The position numbers were made by a program, and so were the translations under genes. A stretch of DNA of 64,000 nt from the NCBI GenBank assembly GCA_036399175.1, contig DASWNP010000055.1:1-64000 (forward strand), read 5' to 3'. The notes below the pieces were generated by a model. The model was given only the letters and a program-made list of their open reading frames with translations, did no database searches and was not told the DNA's origin. Below, in pieces: positions 1-10,185 of this stretch. Positions within the stretch are counted from its first letter, which is position 1, and each line of letters opens with the position of its first letter. The DNA comes from DASWNP01 sp036399175 (GTDB lineage Bacteria; Acidobacteriota; Blastocatellia; Pyrinomonadales; Pyrinomonadaceae).

Positions 1-1816
1 CCTCGGCGGCGCTCATCTTAACGTCCTTCAAACGGAAGCGGAGCGTGGCGAGTGTGTTGTCCGTGTTGTGGTTGATGACGAAGTTCGGGCCGGAGCCTGC
101 GACGCGCCCGCGCACCGAGGCGTCCGCGGTGAGCAGGGTCATCGGCGCTTGCAGGATCGAACGGTCGGTCACGCGCGCCGTCTTGATGTTGCGCATCGCG
201 CCGAGCGTCCAGCCGGTGTCGTCGTAGGGGCGCGGGTCGCTGACGTTATAGAACTGCGTGTCGAGCATCATGTCGGCCATGCGCGAGTAGGGCTGATCCA
301 TGCGGACGACGTAAGAGCCAGCCGGAAACTTCTCTCTGCCGACGTTTAAATCGCGCGTCGTGGTATGGACTTCGACTCCCATCAGCCGCAGAAGATTAAC
401 GGCGTCGGCAGCTTCGACCGGACGCGCCTCGTCGCTGGGAATGACGTAGGCCGCAGGCCCTTCGTTCGTCGCTTTGGCAATCGCCCTTTTACTCTTCAGG
501 TAAAAATTCTGTAGAAACTGCTCGCGGTTGTTCGAGACGTGATTCATGGCGAGCAGGATGGCCGACTGTTGCAGGTTGACGTTGTTGCGCAGAGACCAGC
601 GCACGCGAGGGAAAGGCGGGTTCGGTCGAAACCATTCGCGCTGCGACTGCTGACCGACAGTGCGCTCAAGCGTGTCTGCGCCGCCGTTGCCGAAGGTCTC
701 GTAGAAGCGCCCGATGGAGTTGTGCCCGTTGGCGACGTAGAACATGTAGTTCGGAGCCCAGCCGTCGTAGAAGCCGTGCGTCCAGACGCCGGGCACGCCG
801 CGCTTCGTCATCTCGTTGACCTCGTGATAGGCGAGCTGATGCCATTCGTCGATGACAATCGGGTCGAGCCATGCGTTGTAAGGGCCTGTGCCGGTCGAGG
901 TGTAGAGGAAGGGCACGGACTCGTGCAGGTCGTGCAAGACCTGTGGGTGATATTCGAGGAAGGTCTTCATCTGATTGCGCGTCAGCGCGAGCGCCATGCC
1001 GAGGCCGTCGCGGTTGTTGTCGTGCGCGACGTACTTGCCCCAGTAGAGCAGAGAGGGCGCGGGCTTGCCCGGATTGGCCTTGCGATAGTTGTAGAGGTCA
1101 ACCATGCGGTCGCGCCCGTCAACTTCGAGCACAGGCGTAATGAGGACGACCGTGTTTCGGCGGATGGAATTGATAAACGGCGTCTCTTCGACGGCGAGAC
1201 GATACGCCAGCTCCATCAACATCTCGGGCGAGCCGGTCTCGGGCGAATGAATCGAGCCCGAAGCCCAGTAGAAATTTCTGCCCTCCGAGATGAATTGTCG
1301 GGCTTCCGCTTCGTTCGTCCGGCGCGGGTCGGCGAGGCGCGCGGTTATCTCTTTCAGACGGTCGAGCCGCGCGATATTCGACTCGTCGCTGATGGCGACG
1401 AGCAGCTGCTCTCTTCCTTCTTCGCTCCGCTCCGGCGCGACGAAGACGCGCACGCGCCCCGGCGCGGCTCGCTCAAGCTCTCGGAAATAACGATGAATGT
1501 CCTTCGTGTAGGTCAGTCGGTTCGGCGCGCCGACGACGTAGCCGAGCACCTTCTCCGGCGACGGCACGGTGGCCGAAGCCGGAAGATGGTCTACCAGCTC
1601 GGTCAGGAAAAAAGGCTCGGTCGTATACTCTCGAATCCGCGCGCCGTAAGCCTCGTCCATCCCCGTCGAGCGCGCGGTAGCGGAAGGCGTCGGCGCGGGG
1701 CGCGGCCTTCTCTGCGCGATGGCCGAGCCTGAAATCAACGTCAACATGACGACGAGAGCACACGCGTTCCTGAGCGCGCACATCTTCCCGACCACGAGCC
1801 GACCTTCTCGATTCAT
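1..1816 (-). CDS. M14-family zinc carboxypeptidase, secreted (3' end beyond window)
   Basis: The minus frame is open from the ATG at 1816 to the window edge (about 605 residues seen), so the C-terminus is missing. A GGAGGG ribosome site precedes the start by a few bases. A hydrophobic signal segment with an alanine-rich end (GSAIA) is followed by the M14 metallopeptidase domain. GSIHSPETGSP fits the HxxE zinc site, and the downstream His of LHDLHE is a candidate third ligand. Proteins of this family remove C-terminal residues from peptides, or trim cell-wall peptides, outside the cytoplasm; the substrate here is unknown. The gene is transcribed away from the P1 peptidase at 2044, with a heptad-repeat inverted repeat between them. 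Family assignment is confident; role is inferred. Confidence 0.85.
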   Translation of the reverse strand, partial: MNREGRLVVGKMCALRNACALVVMLTLISGSAIAQRRPRPAPTPSATARSTGMDEAYGARIREYTTEPFFLTELVDHLPASATVPSPEKVLGYVVGAPNRLTYTKDIHRYFRELERAAPGRVRVFVAPERSEEGREQLLVAISDESNIARLDRLKEITARLADPRRTNEAEARQFISEGRNFYWASGSIHSPETGSPEMLMELAYRLAVEETPFINSIRRNTVVLITPVLEVDGRDRMVDLYNYRKANPGKPAPSLLYWGKYVAHDNNRDGLGMALALTRNQMKTFLEYHPQVLHDLHESVPFLYTSTGTGPYNAWLDPIVIDEWHQLAYHEVNEMTKRGVPGVWTHGFYDGWAPNYMFYVANGHNSIGRFYETFGNGGADTLERTVGQQSQREWFRPNPPFPRVRWSLRNNVNLQQSAILLAMNHVSNNREQFLQNFYLKSKRAIAKATNEGPAAYVIPSDEARPVEAADAVNLLRLMGVEVHTTTRDLNVGREKFPAGSYVVRMDQPYSRMADMMLDTQFYNVSDPRPYDDTGWTLGAMRNIKTARVTDRSILQAPMTLLTADASVRGRVAGSGPNFVINHNTDNTLATLRFRLKDVKMSAAE

Positions 1817-1832
1817 TGTTCCCTCCGTTATT

Positions 1833-1972
1833 GGACGATGGACGATAGACCATAGACGATGGACAAAAGACCGGCGCGCGGGACGCGGCCATAGCTGCCC
1901 TACGACAGACGCGAGGCAGAGACGAGAGACGCGGCTTGGCTATCGTCTATGGTCTATCGTCCATCGTCCGTC
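1833..1972. repeat. heptad-repeat inverted repeat, GGACGAT subfamily
   Basis: The left arm (1833-1864) consists of 7-bp units such as GGACGAT and AGACCAT. The right arm (1941-1972) is nearly its exact reverse complement. The roughly 75-bp spacer is longer than in most other copies. It fills the space between the divergent M14 and P1 peptidase genes. Confidence 0.85.
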
Positions 1973-2043
1973 TTCGTTGAAAAGATTGCGGCAAGATGAT
2001 AAACCACTGAAGCGCAAAATCAACTCTTATTTGTGAGGCGAGC

Positions 2044-3264
<1,221 letters not shown>

Positions 3265-3435
3265 GCGGGTCGGCGGCGCGAGGGCTCAAAAGGCGTTCTG
3301 AGATAATCCTTGAGCATGCCGGTCTGTTGTATACTTACGGCTTGAGAATGCATCTACGGCGAACGCCTTAGCATCTTATTTACGCCGGCGATTGGGCTGG
3401 CAATTTCTCCCAAAGACATAGAGGAAATTTACGGC

Positions 3436-4179
3436 ATGAACGAGTTTCAATCGAACAATCAACGTTACAACCGCCCCGACGCATGGCCGACGGGCGAAGG
3501 CGGATGGGGCAGTCTTCAGTCGAGCACGGCGGCGCAGGCGACGGTGGCCGAGCGAATGTCGTTCGTGCGGAAGGTCTACGCGCTCTTTTTCGCGGCGACG
3601 CTGTTCGCCATCGGCGGCGTGGCGCTCGGGCTGTCGTTCGAGCCTCTGCTCGCGTTCGCCTTCGAGCATCCCTGGATTATGCTGTTTGCGATGCTCGGCG
3701 GAGTGATGGGCGCGCAGGCCGTCCGGCACGTGCCGGGCGTCAACCTGGCGGCGCTCTTCGGCTTTACGACGCTGACCGGCATCGTGATTTCGCCGCTCAT
3801 GTACGTCGTCAGACAGACCAATCCCGACTCGATTACACAGGCGGGCTTGCTGACGGTCGGCATCTTCGGCGGATTGACGGCTTACGTCTTCATCTCGAAG
3901 CGCGACTTCAGCTTTATGCGAGGGATGCTCGTGACGGGTTTAATCGTCATCATCCTCGCGGGTCTGGTGAACATCTTCCTCGTGGGCTCGGGCGCGTTCG
4001 GCTTCGCCATCGCGGCGGCCACGCTCCTGCTCTTCTCCGGCTTCGTGCTCTACGATACCTCGAACATCATCCGGCGCTATCCGACCAACGAATACGTCGC
4101 AGGCGCGCTCTCGCTCTACCTCGACGCCTTCAACATCTTCCTCGCGCTCATTCGCATCCTTAACGCGGGGCGACGTTAA
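3436..4179 (+). CDS. Bax inhibitor-1 / YccA family membrane protein
   Basis: The 247-residue protein has a polar N-terminal tail of about 45 residues followed by seven hydrophobic helices, ending LDAFNIFLALIRIL, which is typical of the BI-1/YccA family. The segment LLLFSGFVLYDTSNIIRRYP carries the conserved aspartate of the putative calcium-leak pore. Bacterial members sit in the inner membrane and modulate FtsH proteolysis (YccA) or act as pH-sensitive calcium leaks (BsYetJ). A GAGGAAA site lies 9 bases before ATG. The transcript ends at a strong terminator shared with the convergent TonB receptor gene. Confidence 0.93.
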   Translation: MNEFQSNNQRYNRPDAWPTGEGGWGSLQSSTAAQATVAERMSFVRKVYALFFAATLFAIGGVALGLSFEPLLAFAFEHPWIMLFAMLGGVMGAQAVRHVPGVNLAALFGFTTLTGIVISPLMYVVRQTNPDSITQAGLLTVGIFGGLTAYVFISKRDFSFMRGMLVTGLIVIILAGLVNIFLVGSGAFGFAIAAATLLLFSGFVLYDTSNIIRRYPTNEYVAGALSLYLDAFNIFLALIRILNAGRR

Positions 4180-4205
4180 ACCTCCGGCGCGAGACTGAGC
4201 GAACG

Positions 4206-4256
4206 AAAACCGAAAGCGGCGCGGTACTCACTTGAGTGCCGCGCCGCTTTCGGTTT
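4206..4256. terminator. bidirectional terminator hairpin
   Basis: A long near-perfect inverted repeat (arms 4206-4229 and 4232-4256) has an A-rich left flank and a T-containing right flank. It lies between convergent genes and so can terminate both. Confidence 0.85.
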
Positions 4257-4280
4257 GTCGAAGCTCGACGGGTTGAATCG

Positions 4281-7200
4281 TTAGAAGTCGAACTTGATTG
4301 CCAGTTGAAGCTCGCGCGCGTTGAGGAAGAGGCGGGGCGAGCCGAAGGCGGCGGTGGCGGCTGGCTGCGTGAAAGTCACCGTGCCGTTGTTGTTGAAGGA
4401 GACGCGGCTGTAGAAGTTGGCGTTGACGCCGACGACGTTGCTGCGGTTGAAGAGGTTGAAGCCTTCGAGGATGAGCCGGAGACTCTTCGACTCGCCGAAG
4501 CGAATGGCGCGCGTGATACGCGCGTCGAACTGGTAGGTGGCGGGCGTGTAGAACTGGTTGCGGGCTGTGCCGGGGAGGCGGTCGTTGCGCGCGTTGCCGT
4601 CGCGGTTGAGGTCGATGCCGATGGTGGCTGAATAGGGGAAGCCGCTCTGCGCCTGCACGATGCCGGAGAAGGTGTAGTCGCTCAGCAGCGCGCGTAAGAA
4701 GGGGTTCTGGCTGCGCGTGAATCTGCCGAACTGGTAGATGGGGCTGAAGACGAAGCGATGGCGCAGGTCAGTGTCGGCGGCGGCGTAGTCTTCGCGTATG
4801 TTGAGCTGGTTCTGAGCTATCTTGGCATCGTCGCCGCCGCCGGGCACGACCGCCGTCTGGTCGGGCTTGTCGTCTTTGGCCTTCGAGTAGGTGTAGGAGG
4901 CGAGGAACTGGAAATTGTCGGCGAAGCGGCGAACGACCTGGAAGGCGAGCCCGTCGTAGCGAGAGTTGCCGGAGCTTTCAAAGAGGCTGATGCGGTTGTA
5001 ATTGGCGAAGGGTCGCAGAGGGGTGGTCGAAGTGAAGCGCGCCGCATTGGTCGCACCTGTGCCGGGGAAGCGTGTGAAGGTAAACGTCTCCGTGCTTCCC
5101 TGAACGGGCGCGGTGACTTCGACGGGGGCGAAGAGATTGATGTCGCGCGTGCGCGAGAGATGGACGCCTTTGTAGAAGAGGTAGGTGACGGAGAAGCTCG
5201 TGTTGCGCAGGATTTCGCGCTCGAAGCCGAGACGCGCCTGCTGCACGTAGGGCTGCTCGTAGTCCGAAGCGAAGAGGAAGAGGTCTGGGCGTCCGGTGTT
5301 TGCGCCGGGCGGAAGAGCGGAGAGGATGTTCGGGTAAGCGAGACCGGCGGCGACGATGGCAGCGTTGCTCGAAAAAGTGATGCCGGTGGTCTGGATGCCG
5401 TTTCCGCTGTGAGCCGTGCCGAGCATGATGCCGGTGGTGCGTCCGTAGAAGAGGCCGTAGCCGCCGCGTATGACCGTTCGCTCGTCGGGCGCGAAGCTGA
5501 AGCCGAGGCGCGGCGAGAAGTTGTCGTTATCTTCGGGCTGGCGGCTGGTGTCGAGCCCTGCGGCGAGAAGCGCGGGGTCTGGATTTTGAATCGGCGGACG
5601 GGCGAGCACCTGCCGGTCGTAGCGCACGCCGAGATTGAAGGTCAGCTTGGGCGTGACGCGCCAGTCGTCCTGCACGTAGAAGGCGTAGTCGGAAGTGTTG
5701 GGTCTGGTGGTCGCGCCGGACGTGCCCGCCCCGGCGAAGCGCTGCGTGAAGCCGGAGGGGATGTTTCGCTGAAACGCCTGGTAGCCGTTGAGGCTCTCGC
5801 CTGTGGAGAGCGTGATGGGAGAGAAGGTGTACTGGCCGGAGAAGAAGCCCGGGAAGAAATTGAGCGTGCGGTCGAAGTTGAAGTCGAGGCCGGTTTTGAA
5901 GATGTGCGCGCCGCGCACGTAGGAGACGTTGTCGATGAACTGAACGCGTTTAATCGTCGTCTCGCGCGGGCTGAAGTTGTTTCGACCGAGCAGGAGGAAT
6001 CCCTGTCCCGTGTTTATCTGCGCTTCGGGCTCGTCGCTGTTGGCCGTGCCGGGCTCTTCGTCGCGGGCGAACTGGAAGCGAAACTCGTTGACGACCGACG
6101 TGGTTAAAGTCGAGGCGAGCGTCCCGGAGAAGGTGGTCGTCCTGGCTAAGCTGTTGCCGGAGTGCTCTTCGGTGCCGAGCGTGCCTGTGAACTCATTGTT
6201 GACGCCGGTGAAGTTCTGCCGGTTGAAGCGCAGAGAGAGCTGGTTGCTCTGGTTGAGCTGGAAGTCGCCCTTCGCCATGAAGACATCCTGGTCGCGGTTG
6301 ACCGAGTAAGGGTTGAGTCGCGGCAGCAGGAGCGCCTGGATGGCCGCCGACTGGCTGGCGAAGGCGGGAGGCTCAAGCGGGTTGATGAAGTTGGTGCGCT
6401 GGCCGTCGTATGTGAAGAAGAAGAAGGCTCGGTTCTTGACGATAGGGCCGCCGATGCGCCCGCCGAACTGGTTAATCTGTGAGGGCGGGCGCTTGTTGGG
6501 CAGGCCGCGCAGAGCCTGCGAGCTTTTGGTGCTCGAAAGGTTGGCGTTTAAGGCTTCGTCGCGGAAATACTCGAAGAGGCCGCCGTGAAAGGCGTTCGTG
6601 CCCGACTTGGTGACGACGTTGATGACCGCGCCGCCCGCGCGTCCGAACTCCGCCGAGAAACCGTTCTGGTTGACCTGAAACTCCTGCACCGATTCTTCCG
6701 AGAACTGGTAGGGCGGACGCACGCCCGTGCGCCCGAACGCCTGGCCGAAGAAGGTGTTGTTGTTATCGACGCCGTCCACCTGCAAGTTGTTCAAAGTTCC
6801 CTTCTGCCCGCCCACCGAGAGGTCGCCCTGTCGGGTCGGGTCGCGGACGACGCCCGGCGTCAGCGTCGCAAAGTCGAGATAGTTGCGACCGTTGACCGGC
6901 AGGTTCTCGATGGCACGTTCGTTGACGGTCGTCGAGATGGAAGTGCGCGAGGTCTCGACGACGGGAGCTTCGCTCGTCACCGTCACCGTCTCGGTCGAGC
7001 CCGTCACAGACAGAGCCACGTCGAGCGGCGTCTTTCCGCCGACCGTCACGGGGATGTCGCGCCGCTCGGACTGCGCGAACCCTCCACCGCTCGCGCGCAC
7101 CGTGTACGTGCCCGGCGGCAGGAGGATGAGACGATAGTTGCCTTCGTCGTCCGTCGTCGCCGTTCTTTCGAGTCCGGTCTGCTGGTTAATCGCCGTGACG

Positions 7201-7358
7201 GTCGCGCCGACGACAGCCGCCTCCTGCGGGTCGAGCACCCGTCCTTCGATGTTGCCCGTCGTGGCCTGCGATTGAGCGTAGAGGCCGACCGACATGAGCA
7301 CCGCCAACACACACGACGCCACCAACCGCATCAGCACAGGGAAAAAATGTCTGAGCAT
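4281..7358 (-). CDS. TonB-dependent receptor with carboxypeptidase-regulatory-like N-terminal domain
   Basis: A 1025-residue outer-membrane protein of the Oar-like type abundant in Acidobacteriota. After a signal peptide ending near AQSQA, an Ig-like carboxypeptidase-regulatory domain runs over about residues 30-110 (NIEGRVLDPQEAAVVGATV, GNYRLILLPPGTYTV). A plug domain follows (residues 125-240, LPVNGRNYLDF and VDGVDNNN), then a long beta-barrel ending LQLAIKFDF with the terminal aromatic. Such proteins import large substrates or assemble surface proteins with TonB energy; the ligand is unknown. The ORF extends to 7631, but ATG 7358 is preceded by AGAGGA and a signal peptide, so it is preferred. 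A -35/-10 pair lies upstream at 7491-7520. Confidence 0.92.
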   Translation of the reverse strand: MLRHFFPVLMRLVASCVLAVLMSVGLYAQSQATTGNIEGRVLDPQEAAVVGATVTAINQQTGLERTATTDDEGNYRLILLPPGTYTVRASGGGFAQSERRDIPVTVGGKTPLDVALSVTGSTETVTVTSEAPVVETSRTSISTTVNERAIENLPVNGRNYLDFATLTPGVVRDPTRQGDLSVGGQKGTLNNLQVDGVDNNNTFFGQAFGRTGVRPPYQFSEESVQEFQVNQNGFSAEFGRAGGAVINVVTKSGTNAFHGGLFEYFRDEALNANLSSTKSSQALRGLPNKRPPSQINQFGGRIGGPIVKNRAFFFFTYDGQRTNFINPLEPPAFASQSAAIQALLLPRLNPYSVNRDQDVFMAKGDFQLNQSNQLSLRFNRQNFTGVNNEFTGTLGTEEHSGNSLARTTTFSGTLASTLTTSVVNEFRFQFARDEEPGTANSDEPEAQINTGQGFLLLGRNNFSPRETTIKRVQFIDNVSYVRGAHIFKTGLDFNFDRTLNFFPGFFSGQYTFSPITLSTGESLNGYQAFQRNIPSGFTQRFAGAGTSGATTRPNTSDYAFYVQDDWRVTPKLTFNLGVRYDRQVLARPPIQNPDPALLAAGLDTSRQPEDNDNFSPRLGFSFAPDERTVIRGGYGLFYGRTTGIMLGTAHSGNGIQTTGITFSSNAAIVAAGLAYPNILSALPPGANTGRPDLFLFASDYEQPYVQQARLGFEREILRNTSFSVTYLFYKGVHLSRTRDINLFAPVEVTAPVQGSTETFTFTRFPGTGATNAARFTSTTPLRPFANYNRISLFESSGNSRYDGLAFQVVRRFADNFQFLASYTYSKAKDDKPDQTAVVPGGGDDAKIAQNQLNIREDYAAADTDLRHRFVFSPIYQFGRFTRSQNPFLRALLSDYTFSGIVQAQSGFPYSATIGIDLNRDGNARNDRLPGTARNQFYTPATYQFDARITRAIRFGESKSLRLILEGFNLFNRSNVVGVNANFYSRVSFNNNGTVTFTQPAATAAFGSPRLFLNARELQLAIKFDF

Positions 7359-7490
7359 GTGATTCCTCTTTCGATTAACTTTTGTTTTGAGCTGAACAGA
7401 AGATGCCCTCTCAGGCATCGAGCGACAAGAGCGAAACCCTTTTGACGTGAGCGCCTGGCGCACCTTGAACGCGCCATCAAGCGAAGCCGG

Positions 7491-7520
7491 ATAGTAAGCG
7501 CGCCGCCCCTCGCCGGTCAA
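7491..7520 (-). promoter_or_regulatory. sigma-70-like promoter for TonB receptor
   Basis: On the minus strand TTGACC (7515-7520) and TACTAT (7491-7496) are separated by 18 bp, about 130 bases before the receptor start. Confidence 0.5.
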
Positions 7521-7637
7521 GCAAACTTCCGGCTGAGATTTAATCCGCCCCGAAAACCGCACGTTAGCATGCCCCTGCACGCCGCACAATCGCGCCGGGT
7601 GGCGACTCTTCGCAACATCCTCGCGCTGCAACGGCTA

Positions 7638-7666
7638 TTAGGCGCTTGCAGGTTGTGCGGTATAAT
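7638..7666 (+). promoter_or_regulatory. promoter with consensus -10 for the toxin-antitoxin pair, near-leaderless
   Basis: A perfect TATAAT lies at 7661-7666 with a weak -35 (TTAGGC, 7638-7643) 17 bp upstream. The expected transcription start near 7673 is only a few bases before ATG 7677, leaving no room for a ribosome-binding site. This suggests a leaderless or near-leaderless mRNA. Confidence 0.55.
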
Positions 7667-7676
7667 TTGAGATGCT

Positions 7677-7901
7677 ATGGACACGAATCTTATCCAATCC
7701 GACCCTGATGTGATGATGGGCAAGCCTGTAGTAGTAGGCACGCGCATTACCGTCGAGCTTATTCTTGAGAAATTAGCTGCGGGAGAGACGGTTGAGCAGC
7801 TTTTAGAATCTCACCCGCGATTAACTAGAGAAGCTGTTTCCGCGGCTCTGGCGTATGCGGCGCAGGCTGTTCGTAGCCTGCCTCCGAAGAAAGCCGCATG
7901 A
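7677..7901 (+). CDS. DUF433 family antitoxin
   Basis: A 74-residue protein of the DUF433 family. The family signature is visible: DPDVMMGKPVVVGTRITVELILEKLA, then ESHPRLTREAVSAALAYAAQ, a small winged-helix-like fold. DUF433 proteins are antitoxins paired with DUF5615 PIN-like nucleases. The stop codon overlaps the start of the next gene (ATGA at 7898-7901), which fits translational coupling. It is expected to bind and neutralise the downstream protein and probably to repress the operon. Promoter and start are unusually close (near-leaderless). The A+T content is higher than in the neighbouring genes, consistent with a mobile toxin-antitoxin module. Confidence 0.88.
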   Translation: MDTNLIQSDPDVMMGKPVVVGTRITVELILEKLAAGETVEQLLESHPRLTREAVSAALAYAAQAVRSLPPKKAA

Positions 7902-8254
7902 ATTTACTGGCAGATGAGGGAGTCGAGCGGCAAGTTGTCGAGAGACTGCGGCAGGACGGACACGTTGTTCTATACATTGCCGAGATGGAGCCGAGCGTTT
8001 CGGATGATGTTGTCCTTGAACGGGCGAATGAAATAACAGCCTTACTGTTGACGGCAGATAAAGATTTCGGAGAGTTGGTATTTCGTGAGCGTCGGCTGAG
8101 TTCCGGCGGAGTGGTGCTCATGCGTTTGGCGGGTTTGTCTGCCGAGTTGAAAGCTGAAATAGTCTCAGGTGTGTTTAAAGAGCGAGGTTCTGAATTTGCT
8201 CATGCCTTTAGTGTTATCTCACACGGCAAAGTTAGGATTCGTCCGCAGTCTTGA
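7898..8254 (+). CDS. DUF5615 PIN-like toxin (predicted RNase)
   Basis: A 118-residue PIN-like protein of the DUF5615/Mut7-C group. MNLLADEGVERQVVERLRQDGHVV carries the first acidic residue near position 5. The LTADKDFGELVF segment (about residues 51-62) carries the paired acidic residues of the predicted metal site. PIN-like toxins cleave RNA, and this one is presumably held inactive by the overlapping DUF433 partner. The gene ends about 75 bases before the next start. The family call is strong; toxicity and target are not shown by the sequence. Confidence 0.86.
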   Translation: MNLLADEGVERQVVERLRQDGHVVLYIAEMEPSVSDDVVLERANEITALLLTADKDFGELVFRERRLSSGGVVLMRLAGLSAELKAEIVSGVFKERGSEFAHAFSVISHGKVRIRPQS

Positions 8255-8337
8255 GCCTTGTGCTGCTTCGAGCCTGACAATGGCAGGCGACAAACTGTAA
8301 AGCGTTCAGTAATTCATTCTGGTATCAGGTGTGGGGA

Positions 8338-9429
8338 ATGGCGGGCGACGTTCAGATTAAACAGTTCGAGCTATCGGACGAAGATGCGCTGCTGGCTTTT
8401 CTACGGAGGGCTTATCCGGGCGAGCCTCTGAAGAGCGACCCGAAGTTTTGGAGGTGGCATTTTTTGGAGAACCCGCACGCGGCGCTCGACGACGTGCCTC
8501 TGTGGATAGTGAGGAGCGGCGCAGAGGTTGTCGGTCAGATGGCGGCCATTCCGGTGAGGCTCAAGGTTGGCGAAGAGGAGCGGCGGGCGCTTTGGATTAT
8601 AGATTTCATACTGCTGCCGGAATATCGTGGGCGCAAGCTCGGCAAGGGGCTGATGCAGATGGCGCGCGAGACGTATTGCACGACGATGATTGCGCTCGGC
8701 TATAACGAGCAGTCGGAGGCGGTGCTGCGCAGCCATAAGTGGGTTTCGCTCGGCAGCATCAATCGCTATCATCGGCAACTGTTTCCGGGCAACGCCCTGA
8801 AAGAGGTGGCGCGCTTCGGCGCGGCGAGACACTTAGCGAATCTCGCTTACGCGCCTTTTCGCCCGCGTCGTGAGAGTCTTCCTGCGCCCGCCGACGGGAC
8901 GAACGGCGCTCTGCGAGAGTTGACGAGCTTCGACGCTTCCTTCGACCGGCTCTGGCAGGAGGCTTCCGCGCAGTGGCCGTGCGCGGTGGTTCGTAGCTCG
9001 CGGTTTCTGGAGTGGCAGTTTATGAAGCAGCCCGGAAAGAAGTACGACGTGCTCGGCTACTTTGAGGGCGAGCGTTTGCTGGGCTACGCTGTCGTCTTCG
9101 TCAGGAAGGCTGGCCCCGGCGGAGCGCCGCCGAAAGCCGCTATCAGCGACCTTTGCTACGGGCGAGAGAAGAGCGAGCAGGTAATTGAAATCCTCTTGAA
9201 AGGCGCGCTCGGGCTGGCGCTCGAAAGACGCGCGGGCGGGCTGGTGACTGACGTGCTCGATCCGCGCGTCGAGCAGGCGCTCGGTCGTTTGGGGTTCTGG
9301 CGCGTCAAAGCCTCGCCGCCCTTCATGGCCGGGACTCTCGACCGGCAGGATTTAATGTACGAGAGAAGCAACTGGTTTCTCACGCGCGGCGATTCCGACG
9401 TGAGCATCTTCGAAGAACCGAATCTTTGA
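8338..9429 (+). CDS. GNAT-fold N-acetyltransferase-like protein
   Basis: A protein of about 363 residues with an N-terminal GNAT domain. The acetyl-CoA-binding region is visible as LWIIDFILLPEYRGRKLGKGLMQMARE (motif A, near residues 90-115), followed by the Asn-containing LGYNEQSEAVLRSHKW. The C-terminal half (from about residue 190) resembles a second degenerate GNAT-like unit, as in FemAB-type or GNAT-tandem proteins. The next gene starts 24 bases downstream and encodes a polysaccharide deacetylase, so a role in decorating a surface polysaccharide or aminosugar is plausible but inferred. The start is uncertain: GTG 8329 or ATG 8338; neither has a clear ribosome site. Confidence 0.75.
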   Translation: MAGDVQIKQFELSDEDALLAFLRRAYPGEPLKSDPKFWRWHFLENPHAALDDVPLWIVRSGAEVVGQMAAIPVRLKVGEEERRALWIIDFILLPEYRGRKLGKGLMQMARETYCTTMIALGYNEQSEAVLRSHKWVSLGSINRYHRQLFPGNALKEVARFGAARHLANLAYAPFRPRRESLPAPADGTNGALRELTSFDASFDRLWQEASAQWPCAVVRSSRFLEWQFMKQPGKKYDVLGYFEGERLLGYAVVFVRKAGPGGAPPKAAISDLCYGREKSEQVIEILLKGALGLALERRAGGLVTDVLDPRVEQALGRLGFWRVKASPPFMAGTLDRQDLMYERSNWFLTRGDSDVSIFEEPNL

Positions 9430-9453
9430 AGATGTATGAGACGAGGCTCGTGT

Positions 9454-10173
9454 ATGTCTGAACCTTTCCTGCTTTATCATAAAATCGCCCGCCCTCCGCG
9501 CGACGCGCGCATCAGGGGCGGCTACACGCCGCCGCGCAGGTTTGCGAGGCAGATGGCTTTCCTCAAAAAGCAGGGCTTCGAGTTCTACACCGCTTCGGAG
9601 ATGATTGAGCACCTCAATCGTCACGGAGAGTTTCCGCCGAACGGCGTGGCGCTGACGTTCGACGACGGCTGGAAGGATAACTACGAAAACGCCTTCCCCG
9701 TCCTCAGCGAGCTGTCGATAAAGGCCACTATCTTTCTCATCCCTTCCTGCATCGGTCTGACTTCCGACAAGGCGCTCTCCGAAGGCGAAAGCGGACGCGC
9801 GCACCTCTCACGCGAGGACATCCTTGAGATGTCGCGTCACGGCATCGAGTTCGGCTCGCACACCGTCAACCATAAGCTGCTGCATCAGACTTCGCCGGAA
9901 GAGACGAGGTTCGAGCTTGAAGAGTCGAGGAAACAGATTGAAGAGCTGCTCGACAAGCCCTGCCGCGTGCTGGCCTATCCGGGCGGCCACTTCAACGAAA
10001 CCTCGCGCCGACTGGCCGAAGAAACAGGCTACCTCGCCGCCTTCACCACCTGCTACGGCTCGCGCGACCAACTAGACCTTTACGCCCTCAATCGCACCGA
10101 AATCCTCCGCCGCGACCGTTTCCTCTTCCAGTTCGCCCGCAAGGTCAAACCACTTCTCGGTCGCGCCGCCTAG
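9454..10173 (+). CDS. polysaccharide deacetylase family protein (NodB/CE4)
   Basis: About 239 residues with the NodB homology domain. Motif 1, ALTFDDGWKDNYENAFPVL, holds the catalytic and metal-binding aspartates. Motif 2, IEFGSHTVNHKLL, holds the two zinc-binding histidines. A later segment (CRVLAYPGGHFNETS) matches the third motif. These enzymes remove N-acetyl groups from cell-surface sugars or act at lipid-linked intermediates. No signal peptide is visible, so it may be cytoplasmic or act on the inner face of the membrane. ATG 9454 is preferred because GAGG lies 7 bases upstream; ATG 9436 is possible. It probably forms an operon with the GNAT gene. Confidence 0.9.
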   Translation: MSEPFLLYHKIARPPRDARIRGGYTPPRRFARQMAFLKKQGFEFYTASEMIEHLNRHGEFPPNGVALTFDDGWKDNYENAFPVLSELSIKATIFLIPSCIGLTSDKALSEGESGRAHLSREDILEMSRHGIEFGSHTVNHKLLHQTSPEETRFELEESRKQIEELLDKPCRVLAYPGGHFNETSRRLAEETGYLAAFTTCYGSRDQLDLYALNRTEILRRDRFLFQFARKVKPLLGRAA

Positions 10174-10185
10174 GAGGCGTTTGAA

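Larger units (their letters stand above)
7359..7676. other. divergent intergenic region, TonB receptor / DUF433
   Basis: About 318 bases without a supported gene. It contains a candidate promoter for each flanking gene (7491-7520 minus, 7638-7666 plus). The minus-strand transcript would have a leader of roughly 125 bases. I see no recognisable riboswitch in it. Confidence 0.5.

Noticed and set aside
3310..3335. Promoter TTGAGC/TATACT before the Bax-inhibitor gene
   Set aside because: Only 14 bp separate the two hexamers, outside the usual 16-18 bp.
4758..6107. 449-codon ORF opposite the TonB receptor
   Set aside because: Valine/glutamate/glycine-rich antisense composition; receptor frame is fully supported.
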